This document shows positions 15,101 to 23,889 of a stretch of DNA of 64,000 nt, one piece after another. The stretch comes from Buxus sempervirens (lineage: Eukaryota; Streptophyta; Magnoliopsida; Buxales; Buxaceae). The first letter of the stretch is position 1; each line of letters starts with the position of its first letter. Under the pieces are notes generated by a model that saw only the letters and a list, made by a program, of their open reading frames with translations, was not told where the DNA came from and did not search any database. The position numbers and the translations under genes were made by a program. The stretch covers positions 56,133,283 to 56,197,282 of the forward strand of contig OX387182.1 in NCBI GenBank assembly GCA_947561395.2. The letters are read 5' to 3'.

Positions 15101-16162
15101 CTCAGTTGTCATAATGCCAACAATTTTTACTTTAGTTAAAACTCCCTCATACATATCCTTTATTACATCAATATATTTCATTGGTATACCTTTTTCGAAC
15201 AAATTCCACTAAATTAATTCTCTTAAAACCCTATCATATGCTTTTTCAAAATCAATGAAAACCATATTCAAATCTTTTTTCGATTCTCTAAACTTTTCTA
15301 TTAACTAAATAAAAATATAGATTCGGTTGTGGATTTTCCAAGAATAAATCCAAATCAGTTTTCTATCGCTCTAACTATTAGCCTTAATCTATGTTCAATC
15401 ACTCTTTCCTGAAATAAACCGTACTTGCTTTCAAAAGGAATGCACGGCAAACTTTTGAAACGGGCCGTAATTGGTTTCAAAACGAATGCACAGCAAATAC
15501 GAGTAAGATATATTCAAATTATTACCTACTAGAACCATAAAACCCAATATCTAAAACCACAATATAAACCGGAAAGAACAACTAGTGCAAGAAGATCACA
15601 CATACCTCAAATGCCTGAAAAGAGCCGCCGCCGTCGACCCTGATCTCGGAAATTGCCAACCAGACCACAATGCAAGCGGCAAATACACGTCGATCAGCAC
15701 AACGGCCCTCGCATCCTTGTTTTCACGAACCAAAACACGTACTACTCTAGCAACAAACTCCAGACACTTGTGCATTTTCAAGGCATGGAGCTGAACCACC
15801 GCGCTCATGCTTCCATGCACGAGTCCAATTCTCCTCCTCTTGGTCCGAGACGAACGACATTCTCCTTCAAAACCCTGACTTTTGCCCAAATCTTCGTTCA
15901 AAACCCCACAATTCTCTTTCGTATCCATCTCCATAGCAGAATCCCCGCAAGTACCTCGAACCAACGACAGCACCACACCATTCTCGGTGCGAAACCCCAC
16001 ATCGGCTCCGTTTCCGAAGATAAAACAACGAGTGCCGAATTCTAGGGCTTCGCAGAGCTCTCCCTGCTCGCACTCTTGTGGCGAATTCACGGCGAGGACG
16101 ACACAGAAGAATCCGCAGAGCTTGTTCTGGCGAAGAGAATCTTCCATCGAAAGACCAAGCAT
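1..16162 (-). CDS. F-box / CW zinc finger / SNF2-family ATPase (At3g54460-like), 3' end outside window
   Basis: Coding exons on the minus strand are 15606-16162, 196-2832 and 112 down to base 1, where the gene leaves the window. They sum to 3306 nt, an open frame of 1102 codons. The join between exon 1 and exon 2 restores ...LFRHLSCDW..., the order I recall in Arabidopsis At3g54460. Domain order is a conserved plant N-terminus, an F-box (about residues 271-309), SNF2 motif I (DEPGLGKT, 382-389), a CW zinc finger (about 586-633), motif Ia (769-776), motif II DEGH (849-852), motif III LTGTP (878-882) and a RING-like cysteine cluster starting in exon 3. The helicase C-lobe must lie left of base 1. 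By family, this is a nuclear chromatin-remodelling ATPase with possible SCF or E3 ubiquitin-ligase links; its substrate is unknown. The window holds no break in the frame, so the gene looks functional despite its TE-filled 12.8-kb first intron. Confidence 0.93.
196..2832 (-). CDS. Exon 2 of the F-box/SNF2 gene (F-box, SNF2 N-lobe, CW finger)
   Basis: A very long exon of 879 codons without a stop. The acceptor CTCTGCAG is directly before CTGTGACTGG (begins at 2832), and the donor is TTTCAG|GTAGAA (last exon base 196). The open frame runs upstream to 2990, but bases 2833-2990 are intron: the residues there match nothing, and the join at 2832 restores the conserved SCDW. In order the exon encodes an F-box (IWEVSDDVL...), a LFPHQQAAVEWML helicase entry motif, DEPGLGKT, a serine/lysine-rich insert, the CW finger (WVQCDACRKWRKL ... 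WFCSMN ... C...PEESW), IVVPANLVDHW, MLDEGH and WLLTGTPTPN. The CW finger sits inside the SNF2 N-lobe between motifs I and Ia. Confidence 0.95.
4683..6438 (+). mobile_element. TRIM retrotransposon (TRIM-1), 5' LTR split by a LINE
   Basis: Two LTR copies are visible. The left starts at 4683 (TGTTGGAATC), is interrupted at 4722-6128, resumes and ends ...CTTTCAACA at about 6238. The right spans 6291-6438 and ends with the same CTTTCAACA. Directly after the left LTR is TGGTATTAGAGC, a close match to the initiator-Met tRNA primer binding site. Before the right LTR is a purine tract (GAAGGGGG). The five bases before 4683 and after 6438 are both AATAT, an exact 5-bp target duplication. Once the LINE is removed, only about 50 bp lie between the LTRs, so no protein is encoded. 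The right LTR has a 19-20-bp internal duplication (TGTTGTTGGGCTTT) and starts TA instead of TG. Confidence 0.88.
4722..6128 (-). mobile_element. 5'-truncated LINE-1-type element inserted in TRIM-1
   Basis: An exact 17-bp target duplication (GGAATTCACCATTGTTT) lies at 4705-4721 and 6129-6145. The plus-strand T-run at 4722-4730 is the poly(A) end. The encoded remnant is the C-terminal part of a plant L1 ORF2: LLAKWLWRF, FWHDLWWG, and a zf-RVT-like segment with CMKSGESIDHLFVHC. One reading frame covers about 6120-5010 but contains two in-frame stop codons, so it is dead. Confidence 0.88.
6993..7247 (+). mobile_element. TRIM-2: 255-bp LTR retrotransposon with 76-bp LTRs
   Basis: LTRs at 6993-7068 and 7172-7247 (76 bp each, a handful of mismatches) start TGTTAAGG and end CTACA. 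The primer binding site TGGTATCGGAGC (initiator-Met tRNA type) abuts the left LTR at 7069. A polypurine tract GTGAGGGGGAG precedes the right LTR. The flanking 5-bp duplication ATAAT is exact (6988-6992 and 7248-7252). The internal region is only 103 bp and non-coding, so movement would need proteins from another element. Confidence 0.9.
7241..7326. repeat. 46-bp tandem duplication across the TRIM-2 border
   Basis: The unit starting TCCTACAATAATATTTG occurs at 7241 and again at 7287. It includes the last seven bases of the TRIM-2 LTR, so the duplication happened after TRIM-2 inserted. Confidence 0.85.
8957..9610 (-). mobile_element. LINE 3' fragment with RNase H-like remnant
   Basis: A plus-strand T-run followed by GATGAATAA at about 8957-8976 marks the poly(A) end, matching the 3' ends of the other LINEs here. 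On the minus strand, near 9585-9394, a peptide KVNVDRFLLGNP...GGLGSYG resembles the start of the LINE RNase H domain (KxNxDG...GNPG...GG). The 5' end is unclear. Confidence 0.6.
10073..10292. repeat. Tandem duplication, unit about 117 bp
   Basis: The segments AATTCAAAGATTTTAATTTC and CAATAGAGCCCACT...ACATTAGCTATCAC each occur twice in the same order. The second copy is slightly diverged. Non-coding. Confidence 0.75.
11258..14250 (-). pseudogene. Decayed hAT transposase element (RICESLEEPER-like), split by a LINE
   Basis: On the minus strand, hAT transposase residues can be followed in broken frames. At 14235-14045 is SIANTIENIIKAYKIQNK then LALDNASENNVIIDILK...NLIVHDG. At 13900-13560 are PLDVEHIWTSTF and LLKVFYNATK...GICYPTS. 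Beyond the LINE, at 11960-11690, are ALDSFDILAW and TIASELTSSAGG.MVDEYRSRLL...CLNDWL, the hAT C-terminal dimerisation region. At 11258 a hAT-type end (TAGGCTTATCAAACGGGTCG) fits the 3' terminus. Frames are full of stops and shifts, so this is an old dead copy. Its 5' end appears to have been replaced by the RTE element at 14262. Confidence 0.75.
12076..13406 (-). mobile_element. 5'-truncated LINE-1-type element with open ORF2 C-terminus
   Basis: A long poly(T) at 12076-12090 is the 3' end. About 397 codons are open from the left flank of 13406 down to 12216, covering FLWEGK...HLVAWNQIC, GGLGLRPLSLFNKALLQKWIWRF, IRFWEDIWCG, and a zf-RVT segment (CSIFKEEEENVAHLLLHC, ...WVIWGERNWRIFRNF). The open frame suggests a fairly recent insertion. 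A candidate 8-bp duplication TTCTAGAC is present at 12068-12075 and 13407-13414. It lies within the hAT transposase remnant. Confidence 0.8.
14262..15430 (-). pseudogene. RTE-type LINE remnant (reverse transcriptase)
   Basis: On the minus strand, broken frames show RT blocks: MVFIDFEKAYDRVL near 15280-15230 and MLFVDDLVMVGHTREYV near 15070-15010, where the usual Y/FADD box is FVDD. The 3' end shows the GATGATGATG tail typical of plant RTE elements (plus-strand CATCATCATCG at 14262). Many stops. It abuts the hAT remnant and ends shortly before exon 1 of the host gene. Confidence 0.75.
15606..16162 (-). CDS. Exon 1 of the F-box/SNF2 gene
   Basis: This exon encodes residues 1-185 plus two bases of codon 186. 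The segment KLCGFFCVVLAV and the later run KRRRIGLVHGS...ALKMHKCLEFVARVVRVLVR...DVYLPLALWSGWQFP match the N-terminus I remember for At3g54460. The exon ends CATTTGAG followed by GTATGT, a strong donor. Two starts are possible: the first ATG at 16162 (G at -3) and an in-frame ATG at 16147, which gives MEDSLRQ and is closer to the Arabidopsis length. The 5' leader probably reaches about 16300-16400. The exon is more GC-rich than its surroundings, as expected for real coding sequence. Confidence 0.92.
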
Positions 16163-16440
16163 TGCCGAAATTGAAACCTAGGGTTACGAATCCTAGGGCT
16201 TCGAATTCTTTTCTCTCGTCCGTTCCAACGTATCAAGACGAAGAGGGATTGGATTTGAGGATGCGAGAATAAATCACGAAGACTAACCAAAGCTCGAGGG
16301 GAGAACGAGACGTATAACAGCAGAACTCGATCGAACACCGGAATTCGATTTCTATGGGTCTACGGGACCCACTCGCTTTCTGACGAGTATGTTGTGATGT
16401 ATCGCCGTACAAGAGATCGGTAGGTACGAGAGACAAAATA
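16163..16440 (-). promoter_or_regulatory. 5' leader / promoter-proximal region of the F-box/SNF2 gene
   Basis: Moderately GC-rich sequence upstream of the exon 1 ATG, with an inverted CCTAGGG motif around 16180-16200. The transcription start cannot be placed from sequence. It contains antisense open frames that match nothing known. Confidence 0.4.
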
Positions 16441-16584
16441 ACCTAAGCAACGATTGATAAACGAATGCGTTTCCACTAGTGCTAACTGTATGCTTGGGGC
16501 GCGGGTCCCACTGTTGATAAATCTAACCTTAAGTTAAGCCTTTCATTAGCAAGTTACTAGCTCTTAACCAAATAACCAAAGTGG

Positions 16585-16900
16585 TTTTATACCTTATAAC
16601 AATGTTGTAATAGCTCGTGAAGTTGCTAATTCCATTAAAACAAGAAAGGGAATCCGCTTTCGCGGCTTCGAAATTAAACTTACCAAAAGCACATGATAAT
16701 GATAAATTGAAGGAAAGCTTTATACAGAAAGTATTAAAACTTTACAAATGTGCTCCAAAATTGAATAAAACTTATTATAAGCAACGCATTTATCTTTTCT
16801 TTGGATGGGTTTTTTGGAATGGTGAAATAATTGAGCATTTTGAAGCTGCTAAAGGAATTAGACAACGAGACCCTTTTTTCGCAACATGCTATTTATAGGA
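16585..16900 (+). pseudogene. LINE reverse-transcriptase fragment
   Basis: Plus-strand frames read REVANSIKTRKGIRFRGFEIK then WVFWNGEIIEHFEAAKGIRQRDP. The last part is the RT block normally written NG...F....GLRQGDPLSP. About 100 codons, frame-shifted, ends at a stop. It is a relic. Confidence 0.6.
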
Positions 16901-18163
16901 AGCTTTTAAATTTCAATTGTACTTTTTAATAATTAAAATTCAGTCCACACTGTTCTAGGTTGCAACTTCTAGGAAACCTTTTTCAAAATAAATTAATTTT
17001 TATAGACATTTCACTGTTATGAACCTAATTCTTCCAAGAATGCCCTTACATTGTTTGAAGTCATATGATCGATTAGAACAAGTCTGCCCTATAATTGTAC
17101 AAGTTGTTATATTGTATTGTTTAAATCAATACATTTAATTTACAATACAATATACTAACTTATGCAGTTATAGGGCAATTTTGTACCATTCAATCAAATG
17201 ACTTGTACTTTTTGATTTAGTAGTACAAGTCACCCTATAGCTACACATGTCGACACATTATGTTACATAAGTTGATACATTTAAATGACTTGTACAATAG
17301 AGGGATCTTGAACAACATATTTTCTAAATGCAATGTCCTTAATCTTCATATGTTTTCTTCTTTTTTCTTAATAAAAAAAATTTATAAATTACTTTCTAGC
17401 TATAAAATGGTTACCTTGAAATAGATTTGGATTATAATAACCCAAGAATAGCCTGTTGATCAACTTAATCTACTTAACTTATAGTGCAACTAAGCATGCA
17501 AAATAAGATAAAATAGATACAATAAATATCATAATTGCTTAGTGTTCCTTTCTGAAAATTTTGAGGCAGGACATCGTGGTTACTATTATTGAAAATAATA
17601 ATAACCAATGACATCATTATTTTTGTTATTATTATTCCAATTATCATGATTATTTTCAATAAACTTATTATTCAAGTTTTTAGCTTTATATATCTCAAGA
17701 TTGGCCCAGCCTAATTTTACGAATTACTATGACATTACCCATTTCAACCATTGGTCTATGGTTAAAAAGTTAAATTTTTTAATATATATAAATTTATGCT
17801 TTGCAAATTGCCAAATCCAATGGCTCGATAATCTCAATAATCTTCTAACCCAAATCAACAGGATAAAATTGATCAACATCACATCATCCAAAATTTGATG
17901 TGACTTTGATTAAATTAAACTTCAAATAAATCCCTTTTTAATATTTAGTATACTCATAAAATACTAATATCACACAGTATCAACTTTTTAAGTGTACGAG
18001 ATTGTCATAAAATATTTCTATTCATGGCATTTATTTTCACCTAGTCTATTTATATTTCTTTTATCTTGTGCATCACTCTCAATGATGTTACAATCACAAA
18101 AGATCTTGATGAAAAAATCAATACTTTTATGGTTGAATTGCATCATTTATTATATACATATTG
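16901..18163. other. AT-rich spacer
   Basis: No gene recognised. It contains a fold-back repeat (next entry) and simple AT-rich sequence. Confidence 0.6.
17055..17212. repeat. Fold-back (inverted) repeat, about 150 bp
   Basis: The left arm from about 17056 (TGAAGTCATATGATCGATTA ... GCCCTATAATTGTACAAGTT) pairs imperfectly with the right arm ending near 17210 (GCCCTATAACTGCATAAGTT read on the minus strand). The central part is TATTGTATTGT / ACAATACAATA. It looks like a small MITE or relic hairpin. No target duplication identified. Confidence 0.6.
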
Positions 18164-18300
18164 TCATCATCATCATTATAAGTCGGTTCCGATCAACGAC
18201 TCGAATCTTGTCTCTCCATCCCGCTTTATTGAAATCATATCTTTAATTAATTTACGTTTTTATAAGAGCTTGTTTTATACATTCCATCATGTCTTTTTAG
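18164..18300 (-). mobile_element. RTE LINE 3' tail fragment
   Basis: CATCATCATCATTATAAGTC followed by sequence nearly identical to the 3' ends at 14270 and 45757 (tCGAATCTTGTCTCTCCATC...). Only the last 130 bp or so survive. Confidence 0.65.
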
Positions 18301-18419
18301 GCCTGCATATAATATATACATGAAACTCTCAAAATTAAGAACAAAAGAACAAAATGAAAGTAAGGCAAGTTTTTAAAATTTTTGTTTTTGCTAATAACGA
18401 AATCTAATATTTTAAAATG

Positions 18420-18450
18420 CAATATATATATATATATATATATATATACA
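18420..18450. repeat. (TA)n microsatellite
   Basis: About 14 uninterrupted TA units. Confidence 0.9.
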
Positions 18451-18734
18451 AACCATGAAAAGAAGAATAAATATACAAGGTTATTATGATTAAAAATCCT
18501 AACTCAAGCACTTTATTTATACATGTTATAAAAAAAAACATTATATTTATGATTCTTTAATAATATATAGCATATATACATCAAGCCAGGTTGGGCCTTC
18601 CACAAGAAACCCACCCAAGAATTTCTGCAGACTTTTTAAAATATTGTCTGGTCCAGCCTTATTGATAACTAATGGGTGCCAACTCTTCCTGGGTAGGTGG
18701 CCTGCCTAGCCACGAACACCCTACCCAAGGCTAT

Positions 18735-19105
18735 CAATGGGTTGAATAAAGATTCAAATTCAACCCAATTATCCGAATCTGATGATATTCATATTTGAAT
18801 ATGAAACCACACATATTCGATCCAATAAAGACCCAAACGTTTATTTCGTATATATGTTTTATGTTTTTTTAGGCCTTTTAAGTCTTTTTATATTAGTATA
18901 GAAGGATGAAGGTTCCATACAAGGTCATAATACGAGACATATTTGATATATTGTTTATAATATCTTAATTTTTTTCATATATTATGTAATTAGATTCGGA
19001 TATGAGATAAAACAATTGGATTTGAATTGGAATCAAATTATATAAAAGGTCGGAGTTCGAATCCGGATATCGGTATTCTTATCGGATTGGGTTCAGATCT
19101 TAGGA
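18735..19105. mobile_element. hAT-like remnant, opposite orientation to 6815-7656
   Basis: It starts near AAGGCTATCAATGGGTTG, runs through CCGAATCTGATGATATTC and the AGTCTTTTTATATTAGTATAG segment that appears reverse-complemented near 7425-7450, and ends near CGGATTGGGTTCAGATCTTA. Boundaries are approximate and no target duplication was found. Confidence 0.55.
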
Positions 19106-19320
19106 GATGCGTGTACAGCACCGCCCATACTTAATAAGAGGACCATGAGATAAGATTGAGTGACGTGTCTAATTTTCCGGTTCGACCGTGAAATCAAAGT
19201 CGAGGGTCTATACGAGAAACACTATAAAACGTCCAAGCCCGGTCCGAGGCTTTCCTACGGGAGGAACCAGCAGAAGAGAAGAACCGAAGCGGGGCTGTTA
19301 CAGAGAGAGTTGGAGAGACG

Positions 19321-21496
19321 ATGGCGAGGGATAGCTGTTTGGCCCGCGTCACGACCGGCGTTGCAATCGGTGGTGCTGTAGGAGGCGCTGTTGGTAAATT
19401 CTTTATTCCCTTTTTTAAGAGGCTTCAATACCCGAATCGCTAAAAACCCTAACCGTGTCTGCAAGTCTGTCGAAAGCTAGGTTTCTTCCCAATTTTTTTT
19501 TCGTTCGTTCTTTACCGATGCTTAGATCTTATGGTAACTGTCAATTGATTTAAGTTTTGGCAGCATAGGAGAGAGTAATCGAGTGGTCGTTTATGTTTCT
19601 GGAGCTTTTTAATTTTCCTTTTATTGGAAGTATAAGAAAGGGATTTGTCTCATCAACAATGGAAGATTTTTATTTATTTTTTTCTGTTTTGCTATTTTAT
19701 TACGGATATAAGGTGTGATTGAGTATGAAATGTAGAGATTAGGAAGAGTATGCGAGCTGTTCTGGTGAATGAGGAATGCTAAACATAGTTGTGCACTGGC
19801 ATAATGGGCTCTGCATGGCATATGCAGGTATTTTTGGAATTCACTTCGGATTAATCAATAAATTGGGAATAGAAGGGTGATGATTAAATACAAAGCAAAA
19901 AGAGAGTCTTGTGTCATAGAGTTCATGTTATGGTGTGAAATATTTGTGTCTGTTTGATCTTGCTTTTTGTCATAAGTTCAAAGCAAATGACAGTCTTATA
20001 TTTGATTCTGAGCAGGTGCTGTTTACGGAACTTACGAGGCTGTCAGGTACAAGGTAAGCTTTATGAATCAATGTTCTGTAATTTTAGAACCATAATTTTC
20101 ATTTTTGTAATGATTTTGTTCTTAAATAATTATTGTTTGTTTTATTATTATTATTATTTTATCAGTAATCAAGAGATTATAAGTGAACCATAATTTTAGA
20201 ATCACTGTTGTTTGTTTTATTATGGTGTATTGTTTTTTCTCTTTTTCTTTATTGTTGTAATTTGCTGTAATTTATATTGAAAACAGTGTGTTTCTTGTCT
20301 CTCTCCGTCTTTTTTCTTTGTTTTTTCCTAATTGATTAAATGATTGGGCTTAGTTTCACGACTGAAGTGAGGATGGGCTTGGGTTGAGAGATTCTGTATC
20401 CCAAGCTCTATGCCATACGGGTGACTTTAATAAGGTGAAGGGCATTTGACCTGAATTGGGGTACCTTGGCTGAATCCTTGTTGGGGTTTTCCCAATCTTA
20501 CTGGTTAGCTCTTTGGTTCTTAGGCTTGGGCTTTGGTTCTCCACAACCTAACTCAGTTTGTTTGAGATTTACCTTTACGAGTGCTTCCATTTCTCACCTA
20601 GAATTAAATTCAGCAATACTGTTTTTAGATTCTGCGAGATCCTGAAAGAAATGTACATTTATACTAAGAAGTTTTAAATTGAATTTGGTTCTGTGTTTGA
20701 TTTTATAAACCCCTTGTGTGGTTGGAGAATTTATGATTTTGATGGGTTGTATTGCCTCTACTTTTTATGGTTTTAGCTGGTATCTGATATGTACCAGGTG
20801 ATATGTACCGACTTCATTTTGGAGGGGTCGATACCTGATCCAGTAACAATACTACTTTGAAAGAAGATGTATTTTTAGAGGATGAGTTTCAAAGGGAATT
20901 GTTTAATATCTCTTACTTTCATCATCTTGTTTCAATTGCTTCGAAATCCAGAAACTTGCCTCATATATTATGTTAGCTATTAGCCACATGGAACATCATT
21001 GCCACCAATTAAACTTCCACATCACCTTCATTAAATCAATAATTTTAGCTTCTTTGTGTCCATGTCAGAGCAAAATTGAGGTGAGAGAGAGAAACAGAGT
21101 AGAAGTGACTCTTTAACAGCGGAGTTAAGAAGAGCGGTAGTATTCAAGTTCCATTTTATGTACTTGATAAGAGCATTAATGGCTTAGAAATGTGGGAAGG
21201 GAATGCTATTAGTTTTTTTCTTCTTGCTTTTTCCAATTAAGATCTTGGGCCATTTAAGTATTGGAGAGTAGTCCTCTTGAAAATAATACTTGTTTCGGCA
21301 GATCACTCAATAACTGAATTTGGATACTTACAGATTATATTCTGGTTTTGTTGCCATTCTCAAGCTTTAGCTCGTTGTGTAGGTGCCAGGGTTCTTAAAG
21401 ATAAGATATATCGGGCAAACAACGTTGGGCAGTGCTGCAATTTTTGGTCTTTTCTTAGGTGCTGGGAGCTTGATACACTGTGGAAGGTCTTATTGA
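19321..21496 (+). CDS. ROMO1: ROMO1-like mitochondrial inner-membrane protein (three exons, 74 aa)
   Basis: Exons are 19321-19393, 20016-20053 and 21383-21496. Donors are G|GTAAAT and AAG|GTAAGC, acceptors GAGCAG| and TGTGTAG|. The spliced frame gives 74 aa, the length I recall for plant homologues such as Arabidopsis At3g07910. It begins MARDSCLARVTTGVAIGGAV, continues AVYGTYEAVRYKVPGFLKIR and ends GSLIHCGRSY. Two glycine-rich hydrophobic helices (about residues 9-28 and 48-66) are joined by a basic loop, as in the ROMO1/Mgr2 family. By family, it is an integral protein of the mitochondrial inner membrane linked to TIM23 gating (Mgr2) and ROS control; its role in plants is less clear. No break is seen. 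Because no exon holds more than 38 codons, simple ORF scans miss this gene. Confidence 0.95.
19394..20015 (+). other. ROMO1-like intron 1
   Basis: A T-rich intron between GTAAAT and TGAGCAG. No other feature. Confidence 0.85.
20054..21382 (+). other. ROMO1-like intron 2
   Basis: A 1.3-kb intron between GTAAGC and TTGTGTAG. I see no mobile element with clear ends. Confidence 0.85.
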
Positions 21497-22385
21497 AGCT
21501 GTTCTGTTTGCTTCTGTACCATGTTTCCCTAAGACGATACATTAAGAAAAATGGGAATGTTATTTTAAGTTTCAAGCTTGGCTTTGCCCGGATAAGGATG
21601 TGGCCACGTGTAATTTAGGTGGAGTTGTTGTGTTTGGCATATTTTTTTGTTTTTTTCTTTTAAATTTCCTTTTTCTTTTTGGCCATTGCTGGTGGGGCAA
21701 CATGTGCTCTAATAATGTCGTTTTAAGGTCAAACCGTCAAAGTCAAGCTGGCCCCAGATGGTCAACGCGTAAAGTGCGTGCTTTTGTTTCCAGACCCACG
21801 TGAAGCACCTTTTTTTCGTTTTTTTTTCTCTCTATTGTTATTTTTTCGCAGTTTAAAGGAAAAAAAAAATGTTAAATAAAAAAGATGATATTAAATTTTA
21901 ACCTAACACATCTATTTTAGGTTCATCTAATGATTCTGTGGATGTGTTGCTTTTTTGTTATCTGAAAAATTCTTTTAGTTTACTCTTCAAACCTCTGGGT
22001 TCAAAGCTCTTCTTCAACCGATGTTTTACACCCTTAAGTTAGGGTGGCTCTCCTTAAAAAAAGCTAAAGCGGGTTGGGAGCCATAAAATTTTCTTTGAAA
22101 ACATTTTTATTGTATTTGCGAAGTACTAATTTATATGTCGATTACAAGTCTTTGTTTAGAAATATTTTGATTCCCAATTTTTATTGTTGCTTCAAATACT
22201 TCAATTAGCATAAACTAGTGTAATATTGCACGTAGAAGAAGGAAACAATTTTGCAATTGTCTAGATTTTAAATGAATGGATAGAGTTTTGATTATTGTAA
22301 TCTTATATTAATAATGCTTTTACAAAAAATATAGTTGTTGGCACACTTCTGAAGGTGCCTATTATCCTTATCCTTATATATGTTA
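21497..22385. other. 3' UTR of the ROMO1-like gene and spacer
   Basis: T-rich sequence after the stop codon. The poly(A) site cannot be fixed. No further gene recognised. Confidence 0.5.
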
Positions 22386-22393
22386 TAGCTGAG

Positions 22394-23384
22394 TATGGTT
22401 GTTTATTGGGTTGATCGGCATGGCCTAGCACGCTAAAAGCGTGTCTGTGCCTAAGGGACCGGGCACACGGCGTGTCAAGGCATGGTCGCCCATGCTGGTC
22501 TGCATGTTTGTCATTGGGGCCCTTTGTGCCGGCACGCATAAACGGTTAGCTGTTGGAACATTATATAGTGCCTTTTGGGGTTTTTTTTACCATTTTATCC
22601 CTTAATATCTATATAACATTCATATTAAGGGGTATACTTGTAATTGCCTGTAAATGACCATTTCTACCATTCCAACAACCAAATAACAGTTATATTTGAG
22701 GGTAAAGGTGGTGAAAAGCTATTTTTGGTTTTCTATGAATAGCCTTAACCCTTCCTACTTCAAACCACACCAATCTTCTCATCTTTTCTTGTCTTAGTTT
22801 CTTAAAGTCTTGTTCAGAGATTAGGCCAATGGTAAGCAAACTCCGTAGAGTGCTCATATGGGGGCGTCCTTAGGCAGACTATTGGCAAATCTCTTAACAA
22901 TACTATAAGAAAGTTATATATATATATATTTTGTTACTTTCTTCATTTTTACCTCTTCACAATTAAATAGGAATTGTAAAAGTGTTACTTGCTTCAATTA
23001 TTGTTTAGACAGTCAAGTAGTAATTGACGTCAAGTAATAATTGACGCGAGTAACACCTTTGCAACTCCTTATCTCGGTATGGTTCATCAATATGTAAGTT
23101 TTGTTGCATTTTCAATAACTGTTTACGTGACATCCATGTTCTGTAAAACATGTTTTACTTTCCTCTTGCCGCCTTTGTGCATGGATGCTACATAATTGAT
23201 CTTTTTTTTTTCAAAAACCTTCTTGAGTTTTTTTTTTCTAAATTATTACGCACACCACGGGCTAGCAAAATGGACTAGGCATGGCACGACCCGTTTCCCA
23301 AGCGAGCCGTGTCGTGCCCTCCTTGTGGCCTGGTAGGCACATGCTAACCGTGCCCGTGCCGGGCTGGTCCGATGAGCAACCCTA
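22394..23384. mobile_element. Non-autonomous hAT element (hAT-A), 991 bp
   Basis: Ends: left TATGGTTGTTTATTGGGTTG; right, reverse-complemented, TAGGGTTGCTCATCGGACCA. Flanks TAGCTGAG (22386-22393) and CAGTTGAG (23385-23392) agree at six of eight bases, fitting an aged 8-bp hAT duplication. Subterminal GC-rich GGCATGGC/GGGCACGG motifs are typical of the group. The interior is shared with the copy at 61763-62776, including the stretch around GGCAAATCTCTTAACAATAC. No transposase. Confidence 0.82.
22970..23068. repeat. Hairpin inside hAT-A
   Basis: The left arm from GGAATTGTAAAAGTGTTACT pairs with the right arm ending ...AACACCTTTGCAACTCC. About 28 of 33 positions pair before an extended centre containing repeated CAAGTAATAATTGACG. 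The same hairpin occurs at 62407-62488. Confidence 0.75.
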
Positions 23385-23599
23385 CAGTTGAGAATGAGTC
23401 ACCTAGACTTGTCCCAATTATTTTAAGACTGAATTTGATAGGATGGGCTATGGGTGAGTTGTCACAACCCCAGGCTCAATCCTTGCTTGTTGATACCCCT
23501 CCAATACCCCAAACACTTCGAATGAATTACACTCCCATCTGTGTGGTCTTTTAACCAATACAATCTTACTATTGTGTTTGGAACCTTGGATTTAAGGAG

Positions 23600-23852
23600 A
23601 AAAGAAAATGAAAAAATTTTCTTTTCTCTCATTTGGTTTGAATGAAGGAAAATTAGATTTTCACTTCCTTTTTCTCTCCAAAAAAGGTAGAGATTTTGAA
23701 AGAAAAGAAAAGTTCACCATCACTTGCTACTACTTACACCACTCACCCACCCTACTACTACCACCACCCACCACCACCACCACCACCATCACAACCCACC
23801 ACCCACTATCAACTGTACCGTCCCTAGTGGCGGAACCAGGACTCCAAATCCG

Positions 23853-23889
<37 letters not shown>

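Larger units (their letters stand above)
2833..15605 (-). other. 12.8-kb first intron of the F-box/SNF2 gene
   Basis: Bounded by donor GTATGT (minus strand, at 15605-15604) and acceptor CTGCAG (2833). The segments 2833-4682, 6439-6814, 7657-8956, 9611-11257 and 15431-15605 carry no gene I can support. They are AT-rich and contain short repeats: a repeated TTCTTTCTAATTATA-type motif near 3457-3552, a tandem duplication of about 117 bp at 10073-10292, and two copies of a TTTTTTCATGGCAAGATT motif near 10565 and 10688. The remainder is mobile elements listed separately. Confidence 0.85.

Noticed and set aside
15653..16272. Plus-strand frames of 64-130 codons
   Set aside because: Antisense to exon 1, whose minus-strand protein matches a known N-terminus.
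19160..19381. 73-codon frame overlapping the ROMO1-like exon 1
   Set aside because: Out of frame with the conserved MARDSCLARV start and unmatched.
21277..21618. 113-codon frame over ROMO1-like exon 3
   Set aside because: A shifted frame; the spliced frame gives the conserved ...GSLIHCGRSY end.
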